A DNA stretch of 15,480 nucleotides, from the NCBI GenBank assembly GCA_964613745.1, contig CAZTJA010000073.1, positions 1 to 15,480 of the forward strand, given 5' to 3'. This DNA comes from CAZTJA01 sp964613745. Lineage in GTDB: Bacteria > Desulfobacterota > Desulfomonilia > Desulfomonilales > Desulfomonilaceae. This document shows positions 7,115 to 14,574 of the stretch, piece after piece. The notes beneath the pieces are model-generated. The model worked only from the letters and a program-made list of their open reading frames with translations, had not been told where the DNA came from and did not search any database. How positions within the stretch are numbered: position 1 is the stretch's first letter; each line of letters opens with the position of its first letter. A program made the translations under genes and the position numbers.

Positions 7115-7202
7115 TTGGACATCCTCCACCGATCTATCGCGTGAAAACGATGGGACTTGGTCGGTTCAAGTCATGATTATGGCGAATCTGAATGCTCATT
7201 CC

Positions 7203-7231
7203 ATTCTTGCCCGAGGACATAAAGAAGTCAA
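7203..7231 (-). promoter_or_regulatory. Predicted sigma70-type promoter of the dgc-pilZ-siaABC-type operon
   Basis: On the minus strand, TTGACT (7231-7226) is followed after 17 bases by AAGAAT (7208-7203), that is five of six and four of six matches to the -35 and -10 consensus with ideal spacing. It would give an untranslated leader of roughly 80 bases before GTG 7114. It is the best promoter-like match I found in this gap for the operon. The call rests on sequence match only. Confidence 0.5.
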
Positions 7232-7361
7232 AAAATATTTGCCGAAAACAAACCTGTTTTCTCAAGCTATTTATTCAGCAAACGCGCAGTTATGTTTCGA
7301 CAGCAATAGAATCAACATTTAGGCTGTTGTAGGGTTATTTGTTCTCAGTAGTGAATCTACT

Positions 7362-7404
7362 ACATAAGGCGCTACTCTTGAGCCGCGAAATATTTTTCTT
7401 ATGT
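7362..7404. repeat. Imperfect inverted repeat in the divergent intergenic region
   Basis: The 414-base gap between the operon and the histidine kinase gene (7130-7543) holds no credible gene. Besides the two promoter candidates it contains an inverted repeat with 7-base arms (ACATAAG at 7362-7368, CTTATGT at 7398-7404) and a small inner GCG/CGC pairing. A smaller hairpin-like AGTAG-5-CTACT lies at 7347-7361. These could be operator or leader structure, but arms this short can arise by chance. Confidence 0.2.
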
Positions 7405-7467
7405 GCTGAAAACGTAACCTGTCTCAGTCAGTCCTCGCGCTGCATTCATTCGTAAACACATATTAAA

Positions 7468-7495
7468 GTTGTCGAGATCAATCGTTCCGTATAAG
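7468..7495 (+). promoter_or_regulatory. Possible promoter of the orphan histidine kinase gene
   Basis: A good -10 box TATAAG (7490-7495) sits 16 bases after GTTGTC (7468-7473), a modest -35; TTGTCG one base later gives 15-base spacing. The start codon is at 7544 with GGAG six bases upstream, so the leader would be about 40 bases. The -35 is weak, so this is tentative. Confidence 0.3.
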
Positions 7496-7543
7496 ATTCC
7501 AATCACCCCCAACCCCATAAGCTCCACAATATCGGAGTAGTGT

Positions 7544-8959
7544 ATGGACAGCGCTGAAATCACACAGCTTCGGAACAAGCTGCATAGAATTGAATTGCGA
7601 TTTCATAAGGCTCAGGAACTTCTGAATTTTGGCATGTGGAACTGGAATATGCGGACGAACCAGCTTTCCTGGTCCGATCAAGTGTTCAGAAATTTTGGAT
7701 ACGCCCCCGGTTCGGTTGACCCCAGTTTTGATTTTTTCATCGCCGCAGTGCATCCTCAGGACCGGGATGCGCTTAAGAATAAGATTATGAATTGCATATC
7801 CGATGGAGAGGATTACCGGGCCGAATTTCGAATAATCCGTCCGGATGGCACACAGCGCACAATTCAGGCTTGCGGAACCATCATTTATGAAAGTAATGAA
7901 ATTGCCGAATTGATAGGAATTGATCTCGACATCACTGAAGCCAGGGAATGTGAAAAGAGACGGAAACGATTCGAATTCATGGTGGAGATCTCAGGTCATG
8001 AGGCGTATCTCGTCTCCCCGGAGGGCGCTTTCCATTATGTCAACGATGCAGCGGCCAAATCCCTGGGTTACACTGTCGATGAATTGATGAAGTTAAGTGT
8101 TCCGGAGATTGATCCATTCGTAGGGCCTGTTTTTCACAAACATTTTCTTGAATTGAAGCATGGTCAGGTACCGTCATTCGAGACGGTCCATATTTCGAGA
8201 AACGGCCGGAGAATACCGAAGGAGATTAAATCATTTTATTTGAAGCTCGATGGCGAAGAATTCATTTGTGGATTCGGCATGGAAATAAGTGAACGTAAGC
8301 GAAACGAAGCCCAAATAAAAAAAGCTTTGGAGGAAAAACAAGTTCTTCTCAGAGAACTACATCATAGGGTTAAGAACAATTTGCAAGTAGTTTCGAGCCT
8401 TCTCAAGCTGGAGGCTTCAAATCTGTCCACGAGATCCGGCAAACACGTCTTGAAAGAAACTCAAACCAGAGTAGATGCAATCGCACTAGTTCACGACATA
8501 CTTTATGACAATGAAAACCTTTCAAGACTTGATATAGCCGATTATATCGACCGACTCGTACGAAATCTGGTTTCGGTTCACTGCATATCGAGCAGCAGAA
8601 TCAAAATTGTGTCAAATATTCAACCGTACAGATTGGATCCGGACACTGCAATTCCGTTGGGCCTCATCATTACTGAACTTGTTTCCAATTCTCTCAGACA
8701 TGCATTTCCCAATAGTACATGTGACGGAACGCTCACCGTTAATTTCAAAGCTGCCGCAAATGACAGGTTGAAGTTGGAGGTTCAAGATGACGGAATTGGA
8801 CTACCTGCCGATGATGATCTAGATCAATCCAGGAGATTCGGCTTAAAGCTGGTAAATATCCTGGCCAAGCAGCTCAATGCGGAACTTCAGATAGAGAGAC
8901 TGGATCCCGGCACCGGAGTAACATTGCTGTTCAAATTACCGGAACAAAAGATCGAATAA
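7544..8959 (+). CDS. Soluble PAS-PAS sensor histidine kinase, HisKA_2/HWE type
   Basis: The 471-residue protein has no membrane segment or signal peptide. Residues about 26-135 are a PAS domain of the PAS_3 type (FGMWNWNMRTNQLSW, then GIDLDITEAR at the end). Residues about 142-255 are a second PAS domain ending GMEISERK. Residues about 268-300 are a HisKA_2 dimerisation helix with LLRELHHRVKNNLQ (268-281), the phosphoacceptor being in the HH pair at 273-274. Residues about 370-468 are a GHKL ATPase domain with ELVSNSLRHAF (N-box, Asn382), DDGIGLP (415-421) and RFGLKLV (431-437). It should autophosphorylate in response to a cytosolic cue such as redox, a ligand or light. No response regulator is adjacent, so it is an orphan. 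The start is ATG 7544 with GGAG 6 bases upstream. It diverges from the cyclic-di-GMP operon; a link is possible but not shown. Confidence 0.9.
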   Translation: MDSAEITQLRNKLHRIELRFHKAQELLNFGMWNWNMRTNQLSWSDQVFRNFGYAPGSVDPSFDFFIAAVHPQDRDALKNKIMNCISDGEDYRAEFRIIRPDGTQRTIQACGTIIYESNEIAELIGIDLDITEARECEKRRKRFEFMVEISGHEAYLVSPEGAFHYVNDAAAKSLGYTVDELMKLSVPEIDPFVGPVFHKHFLELKHGQVPSFETVHISRNGRRIPKEIKSFYLKLDGEEFICGFGMEISERKRNEAQIKKALEEKQVLLRELHHRVKNNLQVVSSLLKLEASNLSTRSGKHVLKETQTRVDAIALVHDILYDNENLSRLDIADYIDRLVRNLVSVHCISSSRIKIVSNIQPYRLDPDTAIPLGLIITELVSNSLRHAFPNSTCDGTLTVNFKAAANDRLKLEVQDDGIGLPADDDLDQSRRFGLKLVNILAKQLNAELQIERLDPGTGVTLLFKLPEQKIE

Positions 8960-9081
8960 TCCTGCACAACTCTACACTCGATGGTCATGCGAATGCATTC
9001 ATACATGAGCTTTTATTCGGCTGAGCGGCCAATAAGGGAGGACTTCAGTTGAAGTAAGATCGAGGAAAGCTGATATGAGAT

Positions 9082-9116
9082 TCGGCCTCCCTCGGGAGGC
9101 CGATTTATTTTACTTT
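9082..9116 (+). terminator. Rho-independent terminator between convergent histidine kinase and infC genes
   Basis: A perfect 9-base-pair, GC-rich stem (9082-9090 with 9095-9103) closes a CTCG loop and is followed on the plus strand by a T-rich stretch (9104-9110, then TACTTT). It lies about 120 bases past the kinase stop and starts only a few bases after the infC stop on the other strand, so it may terminate both. The T tract favours the plus-strand direction. On the minus strand the bases after the stem are not T-rich. Confidence 0.8.
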
Positions 9117-9646
9117 GGAGCGAGGACCATATTCATGTTGCGGCCCTCGAATTTAGCCGGTTGTTCTACTTGAGCTTCATCTGCGATCAATTCCAGTATC
9201 TTATTGACTAGTGAGTGCGCTTGTTCAGGATGGGTTATTTCACGGCCTCGAAACATAATCGTTATTTTGACTTTGCTTCTTTCAGCGAGAAACTTCTTCA
9301 CCTGCTTTACTTTATGTTCCAGATCATGCTCTTCGGTCTTGGGCCGTAATTTCACTTCCTTGAGAACAACGGTAGCCTGTTTTTTCTTACGTTCGTGCTC
9401 TTTCTTGCTCTCCTCAAAACGGAACTTGCCGTAATCCATAATCTTACAAACCGGAGGATCTACGTTCGGAGCCACTTCCACAAGATCAAGCCCATGCTCT
9501 TCAGCTCTTTTCAAAGCATCGGATAAATCCAAGATACCAAGTTGTTCTCCTTCAGGAGAAATCGCCCGTACCTTAAGTGCGCGAATTTTCTGATTCACCC
9601 TCACTTTTGGTTCAGCCGGTGCGGTCACTCTGGGTCGCGCTCTCAT
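9110..9646 (-). CDS. infC: Translation initiation factor IF-3
   Basis: The 178-residue protein has normal length and clear IF-3 sequence: the N-terminal domain with VNQKIRALKVRAISPEGEQL and VAPNVDPPVCKIMDYGKFRF, a lysine-rich linker (KKEHERKKKQATVVLKEVKL), and a C-terminal domain with KITIMFRGREITHPEQA. It binds the 30S subunit, prevents premature 50S joining and checks start-codon choice. The start is ATG 9646 with AGGGGG about 9 bases upstream. An in-frame ATT, the kind of start used by E. coli infC, lies at 9655-9653 but directly abuts the G-run, so it is badly spaced and was not chosen. It follows thrS after 46 bases on the same strand. Unusually, rpmI and rplT do not follow; a terminator and a convergent kinase gene do. 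Confidence 0.97.
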   Translation of the reverse strand: MRARPRVTAPAEPKVRVNQKIRALKVRAISPEGEQLGILDLSDALKRAEEHGLDLVEVAPNVDPPVCKIMDYGKFRFEESKKEHERKKKQATVVLKEVKLRPKTEEHDLEHKVKQVKKFLAERSKVKITIMFRGREITHPEQAHSLVNKILELIADEAQVEQPAKFEGRNMNMVLAPK

Positions 9647-9692
9647 TAAAAAAATCCCCCTAAAACGTCAAAGACTTCTAATTTTATTAACA

Positions 9693-11603
9693 TTATGATC
9701 GGCTATTCACCTCATCACGCATTCTTACGGCAAATTCATCAAGCGAGTATGTATTGGTTGAATCTTCGCCTCTCTTGCGTACGGCTACCGAGCGATTTTC
9801 CAACTCTTTATCACCGATGATTATCATGTATGGGATCTTCTGGTTACGTGCTTCACGAATTTTGAATCCGATTTTCTCGTTTCGGAAATCATCTTCAATA
9901 CGAAAATCCAAACTTCTCAACGTGTTCGACACTTCTTGTGCATATTCGTGGTGCCGATCCGTTATGGTCATTATTATAGCTTGAACCGGAGACAGCCACA
10001 GGGGAAACGCACCGGCATAGTGTTCAATCAAAACACCAAGGAATCGCTCAATCGCCCCGAGCACAACCCTGTGAATCATTACCGGCCGTTTCCGTTCGCC
10101 GTGGGAATCTACATATGTGAGATCAAACCTGTCCGGTAATGTGAAATCGCATTGAATTGTCGCACATTGCCACGACCTCGAGAGTGCATCTTTGAGCTTA
10201 ATATCAATTTTGGGTCCGTAAAAAGCTCCATCACCTTCGTTCACTTCGTAATCGGCATTTACCGACTTGAGAGCGGTTTCCAGAGCATTCGTTGCACGCT
10301 CCCAATCTTCATCGGTACCGATGCTCTTTTCGGGTCGTGTACTGAGTTCCATGGTGTACTCGAACCCGAAAATACCCATCACGTCTTGAACAAACTTGAT
10401 GATCCCGAGAATCTCATCGTTCAACTGTTCGGGCGTGCACAGAATGTGCGCATCATCTTGGGTGAACTGTCGTACCCTGAGCAGGCCGTGCAGAACGCCG
10501 CTCTTTTCATGACGCAGCACCGTCCCAAGTTCAAACATCCGAATTGGAAGATCCCTGTATGAACGAATTCTCGATTTATAGATCAGCATGTGAGCGAGGC
10601 AATTCATGGGTTTAAGGCCGTAATCCGCTTCATCCACATGCGTAAAATACATGTTGTCGCGATAGTTATCGAAATGTCCTGATTTCTCCCACAAATCTCT
10701 CTTGAGTATTTGCGGACCGACTACCATCTGGTATCCACGCTTCAAGTGTTCCGTGCGTTCAAACTGTTCAATGAGGTATCTCAGGAGAGCACCCTTGGGG
10801 TGCCAAATTACCAAACCCGGGCCGGCGTCTTCAGAAATTGAGAACAGATCGAGTTCTTTACCGATCTTACGATGATCTCTTTTTTTCGCCTCTTCGAGCA
10901 CATGCAGGTATTTTTTTAAATCATCCTTCGAAGCGAAGGCGGTCCCATAAATCCGCTGCAGCATTGCATTGCGTTCGTCGCCTCTCCAGTATGCTCCTGC
11001 GACTTTCATCAATTTGAATGCGCGAACCAAGCCGGAATTGGGGATGTGAGGTCCCCGACAAAGATCGGTGAAGCCGCCCTGCGCATAGAGGCTCACGTCG
11101 GGTCCTTCGATGCCTTCCAGCAGTTCGACTTTGTAATTCTCACCGTGTTCTTTGAAAAACAGTATCGCCTCGTCTTTGTTCATAACCATTCGGCGGAATG
11201 GAAGATTGCTCTTCACTATTTCCGTCATTCTGGTTTCAATCTTTTCCAGATCTTCAGGCGTAAAGGGCCGGGTAGTATCAAAATCGTAGTAAAAGCCGTC
11301 TTCTATGGATGGACCGATTGTGACTTTCACATCCGGAAACAGTTCTTTGACTGCTTGAGCCATAATGTGTGCCGCGGAGTGCCTCAATATATCAAGCCCT
11401 TTGGGAGTCTTGGAACTTATGAAATCTACCTGCCCGGATTGAGTCAGAGGCATTGCGAGATCTATGATTTTCCCATCCAGATCGGCAGCGACAATATCTT
11501 TACCATTATTAGGGCGAATGTCTTTTAGAATGTCACCTGGGGTAATTCCTGACGGATAGGACTTCTTTTTACCTTGTATTAGGACATCAATGGAGGGATT
11601 CAT
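9693..11603 (-). CDS. thrS: Threonyl-tRNA synthetase
   Basis: The 636-residue class II synthetase is full length. Residues about 1-62 are a TGS domain. About 63-230 is the editing domain, with HSAAH (75-79) and LCRGPH (181-186) supplying the four hydrolysis residues His75, His79, Cys182 and His186. About 240-535 is the catalytic core with the zinc ligands Cys335 (PMNCLAH), His386 (DDAHIL) and His511 (VMIHRVVLG). About 538-636 is the anticodon-binding domain. It charges tRNA-Thr with threonine in the cytoplasm and removes mischarged serine. All catalytic residues fit the E. coli numbering to within two positions. The start is ATG 11603, with no strong ribosome-binding site, which leaves some doubt over translation control but not over the frame. 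infC follows on the same strand, so the pair is likely one transcript. The tRNA-Val gene lies 130 bases upstream. Confidence 0.97.
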   Translation of the reverse strand: MNPSIDVLIQGKKKSYPSGITPGDILKDIRPNNGKDIVAADLDGKIIDLAMPLTQSGQVDFISSKTPKGLDILRHSAAHIMAQAVKELFPDVKVTIGPSIEDGFYYDFDTTRPFTPEDLEKIETRMTEIVKSNLPFRRMVMNKDEAILFFKEHGENYKVELLEGIEGPDVSLYAQGGFTDLCRGPHIPNSGLVRAFKLMKVAGAYWRGDERNAMLQRIYGTAFASKDDLKKYLHVLEEAKKRDHRKIGKELDLFSISEDAGPGLVIWHPKGALLRYLIEQFERTEHLKRGYQMVVGPQILKRDLWEKSGHFDNYRDNMYFTHVDEADYGLKPMNCLAHMLIYKSRIRSYRDLPIRMFELGTVLRHEKSGVLHGLLRVRQFTQDDAHILCTPEQLNDEILGIIKFVQDVMGIFGFEYTMELSTRPEKSIGTDEDWERATNALETALKSVNADYEVNEGDGAFYGPKIDIKLKDALSRSWQCATIQCDFTLPDRFDLTYVDSHGERKRPVMIHRVVLGAIERFLGVLIEHYAGAFPLWLSPVQAIIMTITDRHHEYAQEVSNTLRSLDFRIEDDFRNEKIGFKIREARNQKIPYMIIIGDKELENRSVAVRKRGEDSTNTYSLDEFAVRMRDEVNSRS

Positions 11604-11733
11604 ATTTGATTGGAGTCGAAACAGGAAGCAAGGGATACGTCCCGTAACCGAAAAAAGTTCATTCTATGCGTAGTCCCTCCTTCTGTATCTTTGTGAGATA
11701 TTCACATAGGAACATATTCATGACCTACGTTAC

Positions 11734-11808
11734 TGGTAGGCGCGTGGGGATTTGAACCCCAGACCCTCACCGCGTCAAGGTGATGCTCTCCCCCTGAGCT
11801 ACGCGCCT
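11734..11808 (-). tRNA. tRNA-Val (anticodon GAC), CCA encoded
   Basis: The minus strand folds into a complete cloverleaf: acceptor stem AGGCGCG with CGCGCCT (7 pairs), D-stem GCTC/GAGC, anticodon stem TCACC/GGTGA with loop TTGACGC, 5-base variable loop, and T-stem TGGGG/CCCCA with loop TTCAAAT. The discriminator is A and an encoded CCA follows at 11736-11734. The anticodon is GAC, reading valine codons GUC and GUU. The mature part without CCA is 72 bases. It lies between tlpA and thrS, all on the minus strand, with its own likely promoter just upstream. Confidence 0.97.
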
Positions 11809-11820
11809 AAACAGAAAAAA

Positions 11821-11849
11821 AGCGTATCAAGACGATTTCGGCTTGTCAA
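11821..11849 (-). promoter_or_regulatory. Predicted sigma70-type promoter of tRNA-Val
   Basis: On the minus strand a perfect TTGACA (11849-11844) is followed after 17 bases by TACGCT (11826-11821), a moderate -10. The first tRNA base lies 13 bases beyond the -10, which would leave a very short leader, as is common for single tRNA genes. Transcription could continue into thrS 130 bases on; no clear terminator was found between them. Confidence 0.5.
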
Positions 11850-11937
11850 GCGAAATCAATACCGTTTTTGAGCACGACTTAGAGCTATACGGTGAATTCC
11901 TCAACGAAATTGATCGTTCGGATCACAGGTTTCAGGT

Positions 11938-12594
11938 TTATTCGGCCATTGAAAGACGTTTCACCGGCCCTGAAGTATTGTTCATACAGTTTTTTCGATC
12001 TTCTATGAGGTTTTTAATCAGATTCGTCGCCACTGCGCTATCCCAACTTGCCGCTCCAACGCTGTACCCTACTGCGCTGCCTCTACAGTCTATAATGTAT
12101 GTGGTAGGAAATGCAGGAACTTCCAAAATGGCTTCTTGGATTGGATTGATGAGAAATGCGGTAGTTTTGCCGCCAATATTAACGCCACGAAGTTTAAAAC
12201 CGCGACCGCCGTCATGCAGCACGGGGAATGGAGTTCCTTTTGCTCCCGCATGCTGGGAAATGGCCTGAGGTGGATCCACCAAGTTCACACCGAGTATTTC
12301 CAGTCCGGCCGGTCCGAAAGTCCTCTTTAGTTTATCAAGCGATGGTTCTTCCATTCTGCATGCAGGACACTGGATTGACCAAAAATGCAAGAGAACCACT
12401 TTGCCTTTGAAGTCGTTGAGGCTTACGGATCGTCCGTTCACATTGGTCAGTTCGAGATTCGAGACGGGTTGGGGTTTCGGGTACATGAGTATATTTGCGG
12501 ATTGCCAAAGGTCAGCGTTTTGAGCTTCAGCGTGGTAGTTTGCTCCGATCAGGAATGCAGTGATGATAAAGACGGTTGCAATTTTGAGCTTCAT
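11938..12594 (-). CDS. Exported TlpA/ResA-like thioredoxin-fold protein
   Basis: The 218-residue protein has a signal peptide (MKLK, hydrophobic core to about residue 19, likely cleavage after HAEA at 24) and a TlpA/AhpC-TSA-type thioredoxin fold. The redox motif is WSIQCPACRMEEPS with Cys76 and Cys79, and the cis-proline loop is FPTTYIID (Pro163). It is expected to act in the periplasm on thiols, for example in cytochrome c maturation or general disulfide reduction; no cytochrome genes are adjacent, so the substrate is open. Between RGVN (137-139) and the cis-Pro loop there is an extra stretch of about 20 residues (IGGKTTAFLINPIQEAI) that looks like an imperfect copy of the loop itself. Two further Cys, 170 and 203, are present. 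The start is ATG 12594 with a perfect AGGAGG four bases upstream. It diverges from the hprK-like gene. Confidence 0.88.
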   Translation of the reverse strand: MKLKIATVFIITAFLIGANYHAEAQNADLWQSANILMYPKPQPVSNLELTNVNGRSVSLNDFKGKVVLLHFWSIQCPACRMEEPSLDKLKRTFGPAGLEILGVNLVDPPQAISQHAGAKGTPFPVLHDGGRGFKLRGVNIGGKTTAFLINPIQEAILEVPAFPTTYIIDCRGSAVGYSVGAASWDSAVATNLIKNLIEDRKNCMNNTSGPVKRLSMAE

Positions 12595-12756
12595 GCGGCC
12601 TCCTACAATTTATACATATATTCCAATTACCATATACCCATCACCACGTCAACTTTTTTGTTCATGATGAAGTGACAAATAAATCTATAACATTTCTTCC
12701 TCAACATATATATTCAGTGCGGCACTTAAAGCCTGGATTACTGGTGATCGGGTGAT

Positions 12757-13236
12757 ATGAATCCACGGACCACTGTAGGAACACTCGTAAATGTTGGCGG
12801 CACAGGAGTGCTGATAGCCGGAAAGTCGGGTTCGGGCAAGTCATTTGCAGCTCTTAAGCTATTGGCTAAAGGACATAGATTCGTCTCAGATGACATAGTT
12901 AAGGTAGCAGAGGATGATACGGGCGTTTTGATGGGATACCCAGCCGCAGTTCCTGTGCGAGTCGAAATTCGCGGCCTGGGAATATTCAATGTAGACTCTC
13001 TTTTTCCTGGATCGGTGGTAAACTCAAGCCGTATAGATTTTGCAGTTGAATTGGTTCCATATGATCCCATTAAGGACGCAGGGAGAGTGTCGCCAAAAGT
13101 ATTCCGGATGGGAATTTTGAATCAAGAGCTGCAATGTGTGATATTGCCGTTGTTTCTGGGAGCAGATGCGGCACTCTTAATAGAGATGTTGGTTTCGCAA
13201 TATAAAGAGAATGGAATGCAATTCGTACATGAATAA
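12757..13236 (+). CDS. hprK: Short HprK-like kinase (C-terminal HPr kinase/phosphorylase domain only), active-site residues changed
   Basis: This 159-residue protein matches only the C-terminal catalytic domain of HPr kinase/phosphorylase (full enzymes are about 310-320 residues). It keeps the Walker A loop AGKSGSGKS (21-29), the GHRFVSDDIVKV segment with the Asp45-Asp46 pair, and the family signature VEIRGLGIFNVDSLF (69-83). However, Val7 sits where the family has an active-site His just before the P-loop strand, and the C-terminal PVRPGRN-type motif reads PLFLGAD (131-137). It may bind nucleotide but have altered or no HPr-directed activity. Upstream stops rule out an in-frame N-terminal domain. 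The start is ATG 12757, with no strong ribosome-binding site. rapZ overlaps its 3' end by 8 bases from the preferred start, so the two are translationally coupled. It heads a hprK-rapZ-EIIA-EIIB operon. Confidence 0.82.
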   Translation: MNPRTTVGTLVNVGGTGVLIAGKSGSGKSFAALKLLAKGHRFVSDDIVKVAEDDTGVLMGYPAAVPVRVEIRGLGIFNVDSLFPGSVVNSSRIDFAVELVPYDPIKDAGRVSPKVFRMGILNQELQCVILPLFLGADAALLIEMLVSQYKENGMQFVHE

Positions 13237-14095
13237 GAGATTAGTCATTATCACCGGTATGTCCGGATCGGGCAAATCTACTGCAGCGAGGACTCTTGAG
13301 GATGCGGGCTATTTTTGTGTAGACAATTTGCCCGTTGATCTGCTTCCCAAGCTGATAGAATTAGTTGATTCGAAAAATTCGGGTATAAACAAACTTGCAC
13401 TAGTAATCGATTCTCGTCAGCGCCATCTTTCTCGGGATTACGACCACATATCGCAGATTGTAAGCAGCGGGAACAGGAAGCTCGAAACCGTATTTTTAGA
13501 CGCTCGGGACGATGTTCTCGTACGACGTTACAGTGAGACGAGAAGGCAGCATCCTTTGGCAGCCACCAGCAACGTTCTGGACGGCATACATCTGGAAAGG
13601 GAAGCTTTGGCGGAAATTCGTGCGGGAGCTGATTGGGTCATCGATACATCAGATCTCAATGTCCACCAATTGAGGGATGAGATTAAAAAGCTCTTTGAAA
13701 CTGTGCATTCCGGTCTTCTCAATATTATGGTAATGTCTTTTGGTTACGGCAAAGGACTTCCGATGGAATCGGATTTGGTTTTGGATGTCCGATTTCTCCC
13801 TAATCCGTATTTTGTTGAAGGCTTAAAGAATTTGACGGGTCGGGATGACCCCGTCCGTGAGTGGGTTATGGGAAACGAAGTGACGAAGAAGTTTCTGAGC
13901 CGACTTTCGGACTTGCTTCTATTCTTGTTGCCTCTTTACATTCGTGAGGGAAAGCAGTACCTTACCATTTCGGTGGGGTGTACCGGAGGACGTCACAGGT
14001 CGGTTGTGGTGGCGGACTACATTACTGAACTTCTCAGACAGAATGAATACACGGGAATAGAGGTCCGTCACAGGGAAATTTCCGCGGCGAAATGA
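13229..14095 (+). CDS. rapZ: RapZ/YvcJ-family nucleotide-binding protein
   Basis: From ATG 13229 the protein has 288 residues, the usual RapZ length. The N-terminal domain has Walker A GMSGSGKS (10-17) and the conserved YFCVDNLPVDLLP. The C-terminal domain has MSFGYGKGLP, DVRFLPNPYF, LTGRDDPVREWV and the signature GCTGGRHRSV. In E. coli RapZ binds small RNAs and guides RNase E to GlmZ; homologues outside enteric bacteria bind nucleotides and often metabolite precursors of the envelope, with less clear roles. The small-RNA function cannot be assumed here. An ATG at 13211 would add six residues (MECNSY) and enlarge the overlap with hprK from 8 to 26 bases; I prefer 13229 because MNKRLVIITG is a normal family start. 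It is followed by PTS EIIA after 17 bases. Confidence 0.95.
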   Translation: MNKRLVIITGMSGSGKSTAARTLEDAGYFCVDNLPVDLLPKLIELVDSKNSGINKLALVIDSRQRHLSRDYDHISQIVSSGNRKLETVFLDARDDVLVRRYSETRRQHPLAATSNVLDGIHLEREALAEIRAGADWVIDTSDLNVHQLRDEIKKLFETVHSGLLNIMVMSFGYGKGLPMESDLVLDVRFLPNPYFVEGLKNLTGRDDPVREWVMGNEVTKKFLSRLSDLLLFLLPLYIREGKQYLTISVGCTGGRHRSVVVADYITELLRQNEYTGIEVRHREISAAK

Positions 14096-14112
14096 TGCTC
14101 GACAGGTAGAAA

Positions 14113-14544
14113 ATGATCGGAATTTTGGTTCTAACTCACGGAGAATTAGCTCTGCAGTTTGTCAACACAGCTCGTTTGATTGGCCTACGATCTGAGGAAA
14201 AGGTGGCCGGCCTGAGCATCGACCCGGGTGATGCACCCGACATGCTGCGGGATCAGGTTGCTCAAGCAATAAAGACGGTGAACGGGGGTTCCGGGGTATT
14301 GATCCTGACCGACCTCTTTGGAGGAACACCTACGAATCTGTCTCTTTCTTTCTTGGAAGAAGGTAAAGTTGAGGTTGTCACGGGTTTGAACTTGCCGATG
14401 TTGATAAAAGCAATAAATTCTCGTAGTGATCATGATCTGAGCGGATTGGCAAAACTTGCCGCTGATTCGGGTAAAGAGAATATTTTCCTCGCGGGCGAAG
14501 TTTTCAGACAGAGATTATCGAAAAAAGGAACTGGTGATAAGTAG
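14113..14544 (+). CDS. PTS mannose-family EIIA component
   Basis: The 143-residue protein matches the EIIA(Man) fold. It begins MIGILVLTHGELA, with the phosphorylatable His9, and contains the family loop LTDLFGGTPTN with Asp67, then VVTGLNLPML. In a full system His9 receives phosphate from HPr and passes it to EIIB. It is soluble and cytoplasmic. The gene follows rapZ after 17 bases and precedes EIIB by 30 bases, so the four genes form one operon. No EIIC or EIID membrane components follow, and no HPr or EI gene is in view, so a regulatory task (phosphate sensing) or trans-acting partners are likely. All key residues are intact. Confidence 0.93.
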   Translation: MIGILVLTHGELALQFVNTARLIGLRSEEKVAGLSIDPGDAPDMLRDQVAQAIKTVNGGSGVLILTDLFGGTPTNLSLSFLEEGKVEVVTGLNLPMLIKAINSRSDHDLSGLAKLAADSGKENIFLAGEVFRQRLSKKGTGDK

Positions 14545-14574
14545 GGTTAAGAATACCTGCTTGGAGTTGGTTTG

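Noticed and set aside
9653..9655. ATT as the infC start codon, as in E. coli
   Set aside because: It directly abuts the G-rich ribosome-binding site, whereas ATG 9646 is properly spaced.
10152..10562. Long plus-strand frames opposite thrS, also at 11046-11528 and 11843-12268
   Set aside because: They lie antisense to well-supported genes (the last also across the tRNA and tlpA) and show no family features.
11604..11733. Regulatory leader (T-box or operator-like) upstream of thrS
   Set aside because: No T-box motif or strong tRNA-like structure was found in the 130 bases apart from the tRNA-Val gene itself.
12718..12745. GGCAC...GC pattern upstream of hprK as a sigma54 promoter
   Set aside because: The distance between the GG and GC elements is two bases too short.
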